From Streptomyces sp. NBC_01244 (lineage in GTDB: Bacteria > Actinomycetota > Actinomycetes > Streptomycetales > Streptomycetaceae), in NCBI RefSeq assembly GCF_035987325.1, contig NZ_CP108488.1, positions 9,238,001 to 9,302,000 of the forward strand: a stretch of 64,000 bases of DNA. The letters are read 5' to 3'. Positions 45,306 to 55,000 of this stretch are shown here, piece by piece. Both the position numbers and the translations under genes were made by a program. Every line of letters starts with the position of its first letter. Positions within the stretch are counted from its first letter, which is position 1. The notes under the pieces are model-generated. The model did not search any database. It saw only the letters and a list, made by a program, of their open reading frames with translations, and had not been told where the DNA came from.

Positions 45306-46204
45306 ACGATCGACTCCGAGTCGTCGACCGGTGCTCAGGCCGCCTGAACCGGCCGTCACTCACCACGCGGCCGGTGGGCAACTCGCCGGGCATGCCTCCG
45401 CAGGCCACGGCCCGTACTTGCCGGAAAGACCCCGTGCCGCGCCACCGACACTGTCCGGGGCGCGGCGAAGCGAAGCCCACTGCCGGGGTGGGCGGATTCC
45501 ACACTTCAGGCCGACTTGGATCCCTGCTCCCTGCTCCCCGCCCCTGGCTTCGGTCTCTGTACGCCACCGGGCAAGGCTCTCTCTGGCCCGTACGGTCTCG
45601 GGATGGTCTTCTCCGAGAACCCGCGCCCGGTCGGCCGCGAACTCGGCCACGGCCCTTGGTACGTCCCCCGCCCACCCCCGCCACCAGGCGAGGCCGTGGC
45701 GGGTCGTGAGGGTGTCGGTGTGGTCGGCGCCCAGCACGCGCAGTCCTGCGACATACCGGCCCCCTGTCATGACATGCCCTGCTGGCTGATGGTCCGCCAC
45801 TTCATCCCGCACCGCGAGAGATTCGTCAGAGGAACGCGCCCCTACCGGCACCCGGCCGCACCCTCCTGGCCGGGGGGCCCACCTGCTGCCCCGCGTACTG
45901 CTGATCGACGAGCTCGACAAGGATGACCTCGACCTGCCCAACGACTTGCCCGACGACCTGCCGGACGTCTTCGAGACGGGAACGGTCTCCTGGGGGCGCC
46001 TCGTGGCGCCTGGTGGCGGGTGGCCTAGGTCTGTAGCCGGCGCATTTGCCTGGTCTCCCGGGCCGCGTACAGGCCCCGCCGGGCCACCACCGAGCTACTT
46101 GCCCGTTCTCGTACCGCGCCCCTCGCCGTCCATGCGCCCGACGCCTCCCTGCCATGGGACGAACCCGAGGGACGTGGCAGTAGGAATCGAGAGGGGTGGC
46201 TGCG
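45306..46204. other. 899-base gap with a gene relic
   Basis: Apart from the TPR relic at 45545-45770 I see no gene. A plus-strand stretch near 45900-45970 reads as an Asp/Leu-rich repeat (DELDKDDLDLPNDLPDDL) but has no start with a binding site and decays after it. Confidence 0.4.
45545..45770 (-). pseudogene. TPR-repeat protein relic
   Basis: The minus strand reads LRVLGADHTDTLTTRHGLAW, then WRGWAGDVPRAVAEFAADRA, then RVLGEDHPETVRARESLARW. This is one and a half repeats of the tetratricopeptide type found in streptomycete NB-ARC/TPR regulators (the LGPDHPDTLxTRHxLAxWRG pattern). Sequence on both sides is not TPR-like and no start or other domain remains, so it is a fragment. It is unlike the 46-residue repeats of the trypsin-STAND protein. 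Confidence 0.65.
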
Positions 46205-46381
46205 ATGGACCCGATGGTCGTTGGTTCACTGATCGTTCTGGGTGTGGTGGTGGCGTGCGCGACTGCGGCTGTGGTGGTGGTGTGGCTGGCCATGCGCGGT
46301 ACCGACTCCCGCCACCGGGCAGCCGTCCTCAGGTCCGCCGCCGAGATCGTGCTGGCCATCCGCGGCCGCCGACGCCCATAG
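46205..46381 (+). CDS. Small single-pass membrane protein
   Basis: Protein of 58 residues: short start (MDPMVVGS), one membrane helix (LIVLGVVVACATAAVVVVWL), then a basic cytoplasmic tail (RGTDSRHRAAVLRSAAEIVL and onward). GAGAGGGGTGG precedes the ATG at 46205; GTG at 46196 is an in-frame alternative. The positive-inside rule places the tail in the cytoplasm. No family recognised. Confidence 0.55.
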   Translation: MDPMVVGSLIVLGVVVACATAAVVVVWLAMRGTDSRHRAAVLRSAAEIVLAIRGRRRP

Positions 46382-46557
46382 GACGAGCAGCGCGTCCGAC
46401 AGTTCCGAAGCCCTGGCCGAGCTGCCCTTGCGCAGCACTCCGCCCCGCTGGATGACGTCCGGCAGGGCGGAGTCGGCCCACAGCGTCCCGTCGGATGGCG
46501 GACCGCAGGGCAGGGGGAGCAGCGGAACGGTGGTACGGCGGTGAACGAGCTGAGCGG

Positions 46558-47076
46558 CTACTCGGCAGTCGGCTCGACGTAGGTGTTGTCGAACCAATCG
46601 AGGAACTCGCGGACGGTGCCGATCTTGGCGACTCGGGCGTGCAGGGCCTTCTGGTCGTGTCCGGCCAGGAACCAGCCGCCGGCGACCGGTTCACCGCAGC
46701 CGCAGCCGCACAGGCGCCCGTCATGGGGGGAGTCGAAGTAGGTGATCGGGTTGCGCGTCGACTCCACGGGAGGCTTCCCGCCGACGTAGGCGTCGTAGAC
46801 CGCGTCGCCCGGCGCGAGGAACCTGCCCTCCATCGCCTTGCGTCCTCCGGCCACGGGAACCAGGCTGTCGATCCGGATGGCCATCCGCACCTCACCTTCG
46901 CAGGACAGCAGGGCGTACTGTTCCTTCTCCGCCCGCTCGCCCAGGACCCAGCAGCCTCGGTTGGCGCGGAACAGAGCTTCGTCGCCCATGTTCGGGTCCC
47001 AGCCGACGTGCTCCCGGCCCAGCTGGTCCTCCTGCGGGTTGACGTAGCGCATCCGTCCGAGCGTGATGTGGATCAT
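46558..47076 (-). CDS. Unknown protein with C-G-C-G / G-H-D motif
   Basis: Soluble protein of 172 residues. The C-terminal third carries CGCGEPVAGGWFLAGHDQKA, a motif in which a Cys-Gly-Cys-Gly turn is followed by F-L-x-G-H-D; small proteins with this motif occur in bacteria and phages, but I cannot assign a function. The N-terminal part (MIHITLGRMRYVNPQEDQLG) is beta-rich. GGGGGCGAACC precedes the ATG at 47076. It diverges from the next unknown gene across about 200 bases. Confidence 0.65.
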   Translation of the reverse strand: MIHITLGRMRYVNPQEDQLGREHVGWDPNMGDEALFRANRGCWVLGERAEKEQYALLSCEGEVRMAIRIDSLVPVAGGRKAMEGRFLAPGDAVYDAYVGGKPPVESTRNPITYFDSPHDGRLCGCGCGEPVAGGWFLAGHDQKALHARVAKIGTVREFLDWFDNTYVEPTAE

Positions 47077-47274
47077 GGTTCGCCCCCAATAGGTGCATAC
47101 CCAGGGCCACTTGCCCTATCGACTATGGGCATCCTGGCGGAGCCTGGCGATACCTTCAAGCCCCGGGATGCTAGGTCTTCGACTATGTGAAACGCCGGCA
47201 GCAGGTCGTGCAAACCCGCCGGACCGCGTCGCCCGTGGCTGCCGGAGGCCTGGCGCCGCCCATAGGCTGGTGGC

Positions 47275-47793
47275 GTGCAGGAACTCACTCACTCGGACAG
47301 TGCTTTCATCAACTTCCGCGACCATGTCTTCAATGAGTCCGGAGGGCACGGCTACCGCTGGATCGATATCAAGAGGTTCCGGCTCCCCGCGGACGCGCCC
47401 GGCGATCCCGCCGTGATCGCTGCCCTGATCGCCCATGCTCAGTTCCGCGACGACTACGCGGGAGGCGGCGTCGAGCCGGACGGCACCCGGCACGGCCCGT
47501 ACTGGACGCAGAACGTCACCGTCGACGCCTACCGGGCCATCAGCCGGAACGGCGCGGCCGGCACGCTCCAGAGCTGGGCAAGCCAACATGGTCCGCTGCC
47601 CAGCTCCCTGGAGGACGTTCTGGCACGTGAGGTGTACCCCGCCGTCCGGCCGGCCACCAGCTGCTATGAGCTCTCGAATCTCGGCCCCGAGGCGTTCCAC
47701 GACTGGGGAGGGGTGCACATCGACTTCCACGAGTTCGTTGTCATCGATCGCCGGGACTCGTCCCTGACCCTGATCGTCGCCGCCGACGACTGA
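47275..47793 (+). CDS. Unknown soluble protein
   Basis: Protein of 172 residues starting at GTG 47275 (QELTHSDSAFINFRDHV). It has no signal or membrane segment. Mixed helical and strand-like parts (DPAVIAALIAHAQFRDD; YWTQNVTVDAYRAISR; VHIDFHEFVVIDRRDS) suggest a compact globular fold. Codon bias is strong, so it is very likely real, but I do not recognise it and its neighbours give no clue. Confidence 0.6.
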   Translation: MQELTHSDSAFINFRDHVFNESGGHGYRWIDIKRFRLPADAPGDPAVIAALIAHAQFRDDYAGGGVEPDGTRHGPYWTQNVTVDAYRAISRNGAAGTLQSWASQHGPLPSSLEDVLAREVYPAVRPATSCYELSNLGPEAFHDWGGVHIDFHEFVVIDRRDSSLTLIVAADD

Positions 47794-48471
47794 CATCGCG
47801 GACGCCCCCGAAGCGTCACCGACGGCAGCTGATCAAGGCCTACGAAACCTGCCGCACCGGCATTCGGGCCGAACCGCCAACGTGGCCCGATGGATCACGA
47901 CGTCGCCGCAGGGCTGGTCGAGGCATGGCCGGCGGCCCGAACTCCGAGGCCAGCGGCCACCTCGGCTACCAGGCCGTCGAGCACCACCGGCCGGCCGTCC
48001 TGCACTGGCTCACCGTCGGCTGTGGCACGGCCGGCGCGGGCGGACCGGGCCTCGTACCGGCCGGCACCGCCAAGTCCCTCCAGTTCGAGCCTCAACCACT
48101 ACCTCTGGGGGCGGAGCTCGGAGGCCGACGTCCTGCGGCCCGGCCAAATCGCCGCGATGCGCCTGAGCGGCCGCCCCCTGGAGCCCCAGTCCGTGCTCCG
48201 GATCCTGCGCACCGTCGCCGCCACCCACTCGCCGGCGGACCCCGCCCGGCCGGTGCCCGGTCCGGCCGGCGTCGGCTCGAGCGCCGGAGGCACGCGGCGA
48301 TGAAGACCCGGGCCGTGAGGTTCTCCTGTGATCCGGCCGCGGCGCGACCCGGACTTCGGTGTTCCGCCTGGTCAACAGGGGGGTGGCCGTGCCAGGCGGG
48401 TTCGAGGCTGACCGTAGAGTGTGCCAGCCATGTGACATCCACATGGCCGAAATCGCTCCGGGGGGAACGAA
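47794..48471. other. 678-base gap, possible worn gene
   Basis: One plus-strand frame (47890-48303) is open and its second half looks protein-like (SEADVLRPGQIAAMRLSGRP; LEPQSVLRILRTVA), while the first half is better in another frame. This may be the remains of a gene, but no family matches. The right end (GGGGGGAACGAA before 48472) is the binding site of the next gene. Confidence 0.35.
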
Positions 48472-51400
48472 ATGCTCAACTCCGCGCGTCCGCGCGCACG
48501 GTTCAGATCCGCGAGGACCCTGCTGGTCCCCGCTCTGCTGGCGGCGCTGCTGATGCCCGCCATCCCGGCCGCGAACGCGTTCGCCGCGCCGCCGGCGGCC
48601 GCTGCGTCCACGAGCGTGGCGCCCGCGCCCGCGCCGGCGCCCGCGTCGAAGGCTGAACCGGTGCACCGCCCGGCGAGCTCGGCGAGCCCGGTCCGCGAGA
48701 ACAAGGCCGCGGAGTCGGCGCCGACCCCGGCAGGCTCGGCCGACGAACCCTGCGCGCCGCTCGCGCTCGCGCCCCTCGGCGATCCGGGCAGCGCGGTCGG
48801 CAGCGCCACCATCGAGCCCCAGGGCACTGCCTGCTTCGAGGTCGTCGTGACGAAGCCGGGCATGCACCGGCTCCTCGTCTCCGACCAGTACGCCTACGCT
48901 TCGCTGACCTCCGGGACCTCCGGTGGGAGCCAGGTCGCGTGCGGGGATCCGAACGGCTCCTGGTGCGAGCTCGCGGCCGGTACGTACACGGTTTCCGTCT
49001 ACAACAGCCACTGGGAGCCCATCACCAACCGGGTCGCCCTCGTCCCGCTGATGGACGCCCCCGGATGTCCGGCCGTCGCCGGCACCCGCTACGACTCGGC
49101 CCCGACCTCGGGGCTCTCCGCGGACCGCCTCGGCATCGTCTGCCACGCGTTCACCGCCGCTCCCGGCGAGCGGATCACCGCCGACTTCCAGCTGGCCGAG
49201 TACGGAGACTTTACGTACTGGATCACGGACGGCACCGGCAAGCGCCTCTGCGAGAGTGCCAACTGCGTCCTGCCCGCAGGGGTGGGCGGCTACCGCGTCC
49301 TCGCCGAGATCCGGTGGCTGAGCGGAGGCTTCCCCGCCGCGTACACCCTGAAGGTCCGGCGTCTGTCGAACCCCGAGGGCTGCGTGCCCGTGGCGATGAC
49401 CTCGTACGGCTCCGCGCCCGCGCAGTCCGCCCCGCAGACCGGGTGCAGGACGTTCACCCCGACCGCGACCGGCCGCTACGACGCCGACGGAGTCGACGCG
49501 GAGGGCAGGGTCTCCGGCATCGCGGTGTACGCGGTGGACGGCTCCGCCGTCTGCACGGACGGGCGGGACTGCTCGCTCGCCGCCGGCGTCGCGTACACCC
49601 TGCGCACGGACATCGCCGTGCGGATCCTGTCCCGCACCGCAACGGCGGGCTGCGAGAACGTGGTCACGCTCGCGCGCGACCACAAGGGCACGTTCGCCGT
49701 CCCCGGCGAGGTCGACTGCCTGAACCTGCCGGTACCCCAAGGCGCCCACGTCGCCGTCCTGTCCGACGGTGCCGCGTCCATCAGCGTCGTCGACGCCAAG
49801 GGAGCCGCCTTCTGTGAGAACGGACTGACGGACGGCACCTGCGTCCTGGGCGGCACCGCTCCGTACCGCGCCCTCGTCTCCAAGCTCGACCCGGCGGGGG
49901 AGAGCCACGTCTACCGTCTCGTCGTCCACCGCACGGACGCGCCGAGCGCCTGCCGCACCTTCCTGCCCGGCGACTTCACGGGGAAGCCGGCCCGGATGAG
50001 CGTGAAGACCAGCACGGAGGTCTTCGCCGACTGCCTGTCCATCGGGGCGAACGAGCACTCCGCGCGCGAGATCTTCCAGATCCAGCGGGTCTCCGGCGAC
50101 TTGAACGCCGTCGCCAGCGTCCTCGACGAGAAGGGCAAGGTCGTCTGTTCCATCAGCACGTCCTACGGCTCCTTCTCCACCTGCTCCCTGACGGCCAACG
50201 CAGCGCACACCGTCCTCGTCCGGGGCCCGAACGCGCCCGCCGAGTTCGCCCTGACCCGCCTCGACGTCACCGCCACCGCGCGCGGCTGCGTCCCGACCGC
50301 GGCCGCAGCGGTGGGCGGCCCGTCCACCGGCGGCGTACCGGCCAAGCCCGGCACGTTCCTGTGCCACCAGGTGACCACGGCCGACGCCGCGGACACCCTG
50401 CACCTGAACGCCCGGGACGCGCAGGCCTCCGCCCGGCTCCTGGCGTACAAGGCGAACGGCGAAGTCGTCTGCGATTACTTCGCCGCGGGCTGCGCCGCCA
50501 CCGGCTCCACCCGCTACCAGGTCCTCATCCAGGTTCCGGAGGGCAAGACCGCGGCGCCCGCCTACCGTCTGGACGCACTGCGCATCGGTACGGCGGCCGG
50601 GCCCGCCCCCGAGTGCGTCAAGGTCCCGAACGTCAGCTACGGGTTCGGGCCGCTGACCGCCACCCTCAGCGAGCAGAAGACGGCGATCTGCGCCGTGCTC
50701 CCGACGGCGACCGGCGACAGGTTCGACCTGAAGTTCACGCCCGCCGGGACCTTCGACCAGTCGCCGACCCCCTGGCTGTACGACCGGTCGGATCTGAAGA
50801 ACGGTTGCTGGGGGTACGCCTGTTCCCTCCCGACCGCCGCCCCGCCGAAGGCCTCCCGGCCGAGCACGCTCGTGATCGGTCTGCCGGAGAAGCCCGCACA
50901 GGCCTCCACCGCGGTACGGGTCGACGCGACGTGCACCACGATGGTCTGCGGTCTCGACGAGCGGACCATCGGCACGGTGGGCCCGTCCACGGTCGGCCGG
51001 GGCAAGGTCACCATGACCGTCACGGGCACCGCACTGCGCGAGGACACCGTGGTCGAGTTGACCAACGGCAGCTTCCGCGCCCGCTCGACGACCGTCTCCG
51101 TCGCTCCCGACCGGCGCCGCATGACGGTCGCCCTGGACCTCACGAAGGCCCCGCTCGGCCCGCTGTCCGTGAGCGTGTTCGCGCACGGCATGGAGTACGG
51201 CAAGGGCTCGGTCACCGCCGTCGCTCCGATCCGCTCCACCGCCGCCCCCACCGTCACCGGCACCGCGGTCGTCGGTGGCACGGTGAAGGCGACGACCGGC
51301 TCCTGGTCGCCGGTCGCCGACTCCCACACCTACAGGTGGTACGCCGACGGGAAGTCGATCTCGGGTGCCACGGCCGCGTCGTACGTTCTGCCGTCGACGC

Positions 51401-51768
51401 TCCAGGGCAAGCAGCTCACCGTGGTGGTGACCGCCCGCAAGGCCGGACACCCGGAGGCCAAGGCCACCAGCGCCGCCGTACTCGTGAAGGGAGCCGCACC
51501 CAAGGCGACGAAGGCCCCGGCCATCACGGGCACGGCCAAGGTCGGCAGGGTGCTGACCGCGAGCCGCGGTACGTGGACTCCGGCACCGACCTCGTACACC
51601 TACAAGTGGTACGCGGACGGGAAGCTGATCACCGGTGCGACCCGGTCCACGTTCACCCCGACCAGTGCGCAGCGCGGTAAGCGGATCACCGTAAAGGTGA
51701 CGGCCAACCGGACCGGTCACATGTCCGGCACCGCGACCAGCGGCGCGACGGGGGCGGTCACCGGCTGA
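48472..51768 (+). CDS. Large secreted Cys-rich protein with C-terminal repeats
   Basis: Exported protein of 1098 residues. The start has an Arg-rich stretch and a signal helix (LLVPALLAALLMPAIPAANA), then an Ala/Pro/Ser linker to about residue 90. The main part (about 90-860) repeats a beta-rich unit with paired cysteines (for example CGDPNGSWCELAAGTYTV; CTDGRDCSLAAGVAYTL; CENGLTDGTCVLGG). The last 170 residues are two copies of an 85-residue unit with the core YTYKWYADGKLITGAT, the type seen in many actinobacterial surface proteins. GGGGGGAACGAA precedes the ATG. A 26-bp perfect hairpin follows. Probably a cell-surface or matrix protein. Confidence 0.8.
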   Translation: MLNSARPRARFRSARTLLVPALLAALLMPAIPAANAFAAPPAAAASTSVAPAPAPAPASKAEPVHRPASSASPVRENKAAESAPTPAGSADEPCAPLALAPLGDPGSAVGSATIEPQGTACFEVVVTKPGMHRLLVSDQYAYASLTSGTSGGSQVACGDPNGSWCELAAGTYTVSVYNSHWEPITNRVALVPLMDAPGCPAVAGTRYDSAPTSGLSADRLGIVCHAFTAAPGERITADFQLAEYGDFTYWITDGTGKRLCESANCVLPAGVGGYRVLAEIRWLSGGFPAAYTLKVRRLSNPEGCVPVAMTSYGSAPAQSAPQTGCRTFTPTATGRYDADGVDAEGRVSGIAVYAVDGSAVCTDGRDCSLAAGVAYTLRTDIAVRILSRTATAGCENVVTLARDHKGTFAVPGEVDCLNLPVPQGAHVAVLSDGAASISVVDAKGAAFCENGLTDGTCVLGGTAPYRALVSKLDPAGESHVYRLVVHRTDAPSACRTFLPGDFTGKPARMSVKTSTEVFADCLSIGANEHSAREIFQIQRVSGDLNAVASVLDEKGKVVCSISTSYGSFSTCSLTANAAHTVLVRGPNAPAEFALTRLDVTATARGCVPTAAAAVGGPSTGGVPAKPGTFLCHQVTTADAADTLHLNARDAQASARLLAYKANGEVVCDYFAAGCAATGSTRYQVLIQVPEGKTAAPAYRLDALRIGTAAGPAPECVKVPNVSYGFGPLTATLSEQKTAICAVLPTATGDRFDLKFTPAGTFDQSPTPWLYDRSDLKNGCWGYACSLPTAAPPKASRPSTLVIGLPEKPAQASTAVRVDATCTTMVCGLDERTIGTVGPSTVGRGKVTMTVTGTALREDTVVELTNGSFRARSTTVSVAPDRRRMTVALDLTKAPLGPLSVSVFAHGMEYGKGSVTAVAPIRSTAAPTVTGTAVVGGTVKATTGSWSPVADSHTYRWYADGKSISGATAASYVLPSTLQGKQLTVVVTARKAGHPEAKATSAAVLVKGAAPKATKAPAITGTAKVGRVLTASRGTWTPAPTSYTYKWYADGKLITGATRSTFTPTSAQRGKRITVKVTANRTGHMSGTATSGATGAVTG

Positions 51769-51776
51769 CCAGCCCG

Positions 51777-51832
51777 CTCGACGAAAAGCCCCTGGGGCGG
51801 CCATCGGGCCGCCCCAGGGGCTTTTCGTCGAG
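51777..51832. terminator. 26-bp perfect hairpin, shared terminator
   Basis: A 26-base arm at 51777-51802, loop ATCG, and its exact complement at 51807-51832. The outer part holds CGAAAAG/CTTTTCG, so a short T run is present in both directions. It starts eight bases after the secreted-protein stop codon and faces the end of the five-gene minus-strand operon, so it can end both transcripts. Confidence 0.9.
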
Positions 51833-52026
51833 ACATCGCCGGCCCGCTGGGCCTACCGAGTCGGGACCTCGGCCAAGTGAGGCAGGCTCAGCTTGGCTCT
51901 ACGGAACTTCGTCATGAGCGGTTCCATCCACCCGAATCACCCGGCGCCGGCCCGGAAGGTGCAGGACCGCCTGCGGTGGCGCAACGCACATGCCCGACAC
52001 CCCGGCGAACGTTCGTTGACAACGCG

Positions 52027-55000
52027 CTACGGGGTCGCGAAGTCGGGGCCGTACTGCTTCCGCGCCGCTGCCTTGATCGCCGCGATGTCCGCGTTGAACG
52101 TCGCCCGGGTAGGGCCGAGAACGTGCTTGTAGTCGTAGGTGGCGCCGAACCTGAACTGCTCGACGACGAACGAGGGCGTGAGTTTGTCGCTCTTGTGGCC
52201 GGTCTGCCAGGGCACGGAGAGGAAGTTGCGGCGCTTGAGGAAGCAGGTGTTGTTGATGCTCAGTGACACGTCCACCCACCTCTTCTGAATCATCGCGAAG
52301 GCCGCTTGGGTCTCCGCTGCCGATTGCGCGTCAAGTGAGGCCAGAAGCGCGGCTGCCTGACGCTCGGCCTCGGGGACGAACGGCCCGCCGGCGAGGATCG
52401 CCCGTTCGGCCACGACCGTGCCGAGGTAGTTGGAGCACAGGTCCTCGGGAGAGAACGACGAGATGTGCTGGTTGAAGAGCTGGAAGTTGCAGGCGCCGGC
52501 GCCGTCGGGGTACGTCGCGATCTCGTGCGCCAGCGCGTCGTCGTAGGCGATCGACCGGGCCACCTCCATCCATTCCCTGGGCGGGACCGTGCTCGTCAGC
52601 GTGGCCTCGCCCTCCCCGGTATTGATCTTCGCACCCTTGGCGCCGCCCGCTCGGTGGATCTCCTGGTAGGCGAACGCGGTCACATCGCAGGTGTCCCAGA
52701 GGTGGCCGAAATCCACGAACCCGGCCCTGCCCGTGTAGACGATGTTCGGCGCGGCGTCACTGTGCTTGCCGACGCCGCCGGAGCCGATGAGGAAGAGGGG
52801 CGTGAGTGCGCAGCACGGCCGGCGCACCGGTTTCGCCGCAGCCAGCTTGGGGCTCGGCGGGGTGGGGGGTACGAACGGCGGGGGAGGAGGCGGGGGCGGT
52901 GGTGGTGGAGGCGGCGGTGGCGGTGGAGCGAGGCCCGCGTCGAGTGCGGCCCACGTCTTCGGGCCGATCCTGCCGTCGTGTTCCGCCGGCCGGCCCGGGA
53001 AGGCCAGCTTCTGGAAGGCCACCACGACGGCGAAGGTCTTCGCGCCGAAGACGCAGTCGTCGACCAGCGGTGTTCCGGTGATGCCCGGACGTCCGGCCGC
53101 CAGCTCGTCGGCGTGGATGACGTTCAGCCGGCGCTGCGCCGAACGCACCGCAGGGTGACGGGAGTGGAGGGCGAGCAGGGCAGGGCGGGCGGACGGCGGT
53201 ACCGGGACGTCGGGGCAGGGTCCGATCGCTTCGCCGTACCCGGGGCCGGAGTCCTCGTAGTACACATCGGGGGCGTCATCGTCCCACCGGTCCCGCAAGC
53301 CTCCGAGTCGCATCGTGCCCGCCTCGCTCTCCGCCGCTTCCGTACCGATCCACGGAGCCAGCTCGGCCACTGCCAAGTGCGTGGTGTGCGGCCGGCCGCA
53401 CATCATGCGCCAGGCGGCGGTCACACGGTGGGAGGCCAGTGCGCCGGACTGCAGCGCCCCTTCCATGTAGCCGAAGAATCCCGGCGAGGCCTGCTCGCCG
53501 GCGAAGAACAACCGCTTTTGGTAGGGGGCGCTCAGGTTCTTGGCGACGGTGGTGACCTGCCCCACGCCCGGCACCGCGTAGCCGGTGCAGATGAAGGGCT
53601 CGTGCGGCCAGTCGACCAGGGTCGACTTCTTCACGTTGGTCGTGTAGCTCGGGTAGATCTTGGGCAGCTCCGCCGCGTAAGTCTTCGCGTCCCGGACGAA
53701 CTGCCCGCCCGAATAGACGGTCAGGGCGAATCCCGGTGGCTTCGGCTGCCGGTCGGTGCCCTCCCACACGCTGCCGATCCGGTCCCAGAGCGCGCTCGGC
53801 GCCAGCTTGTCCGCGCTCCAGGAGTCCCGGTCGAAGGCGCTGAGGAACTTGACCGCCGGGCCGTGCTGGATGGCGTAGTCGGCCGGCTTGAAGGGTGTGC
53901 TGCCGTTGATCGACGGCCATACGGTCGGCGGAGCGGCCAGGACGGCGAAGTCGAAGTCCGCCGTGCGGCTTCCCCCGGACGAACGGACCGTCACCCTCAC
54001 GCCGTCGTCCCGTACGTCGATTCCGGTCACCTCGGTGCCGAGCCGGACGTCCTTCAAGGAGGCCGCGAGCGCCGTGGTGAGCTGGTCGTTGCCGCCTTCG
54101 CAGCGGTGGGTCTCGGTGAGGTCCCAGTAGGCCAGCATGTTGCCGCCCACCGAGTGCGCCTTCACCGCGGTCAGGAAGCCGAGATAGCTCTGTTTGTCCA
54201 GACCGATGCACTGGTCGTTCTCGGTGATGAACTCGAACAGGTGCCGTGCGGGGGAGGAAGCCGGGCCGAACATGTCCCGGTCGTCGAGCCGGGTGGCGAG
54301 TGAGATGGTGTCCAGCTTGGCGGCGTCCTTGCTGGTCCACGGCCGTAGCGCATCGATCGCACGCGCCTCCGCACCGATCTTGCGTTGCACCTGCTTGACC
54401 TTCGCCTCGAGGCGAACCCGCTCGGGTTCGGACACGTCGGTGTTGCCGAACCTCAGCCGGACCTTGAGGCCCTTGGCGCGGTACTTCTCCTTCGGGGTGA
54501 GCTCTGTCAGCTTCAGCTTGAACCTACGGGCCAGAGCGATCCACGTCGGGTGGTTCTCCCCGATCAGCTCGGCCCCCGCCTCCACCACTTTCCCCGGTAC
54601 GAGGGACCGGTCCGTGCGCACTCGGCCACCGAGCCGGTCGGCCGCCTCGAACACCGTCACCTGGGCTCCGTCGCTGCTGAGCCGCCAGGCAGCCATCAGA
54701 CCGGCGAAGCCGCTGCCGATCACCGCCACCCGCAGATTCGTCAGCAGGCACGGGTCCTTGTCCGGCCGCGGCGGCGGGGGCGGCGGTGGTGGAGGTGGAG
54801 GTGGAGGTGGAGGGCTGACCCGGGCCTCGAGCGCCGCCCACGTCCTGGGGCCGATCCGGCCGTCGTGCTCGTCCGGCTTGCCGGGGAAAGCACGCTGCTG
54901 GAACGCGACGACGGCGGCGCGGGTCCTGGTGCCGAAGACACAGTCCACGGAGAGCGGTGCGTTGGGCAGCCCGGGGCGGCCCCCGACGAGGGCTTCGGCG

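Noticed and set aside
45360..45941. Intact 193-residue minus-strand gene
   Set aside because: Only the central 75 residues resemble TPR repeats; the ends are low complexity and there is no binding site.
48010..51804. Very long open frame on the minus strand opposite the large secreted protein
   Set aside because: Arg/Gly-rich low-complexity product with no start signal; it is the mirror of strong GC bias in the real plus-strand gene, which has a signal peptide and repeats.
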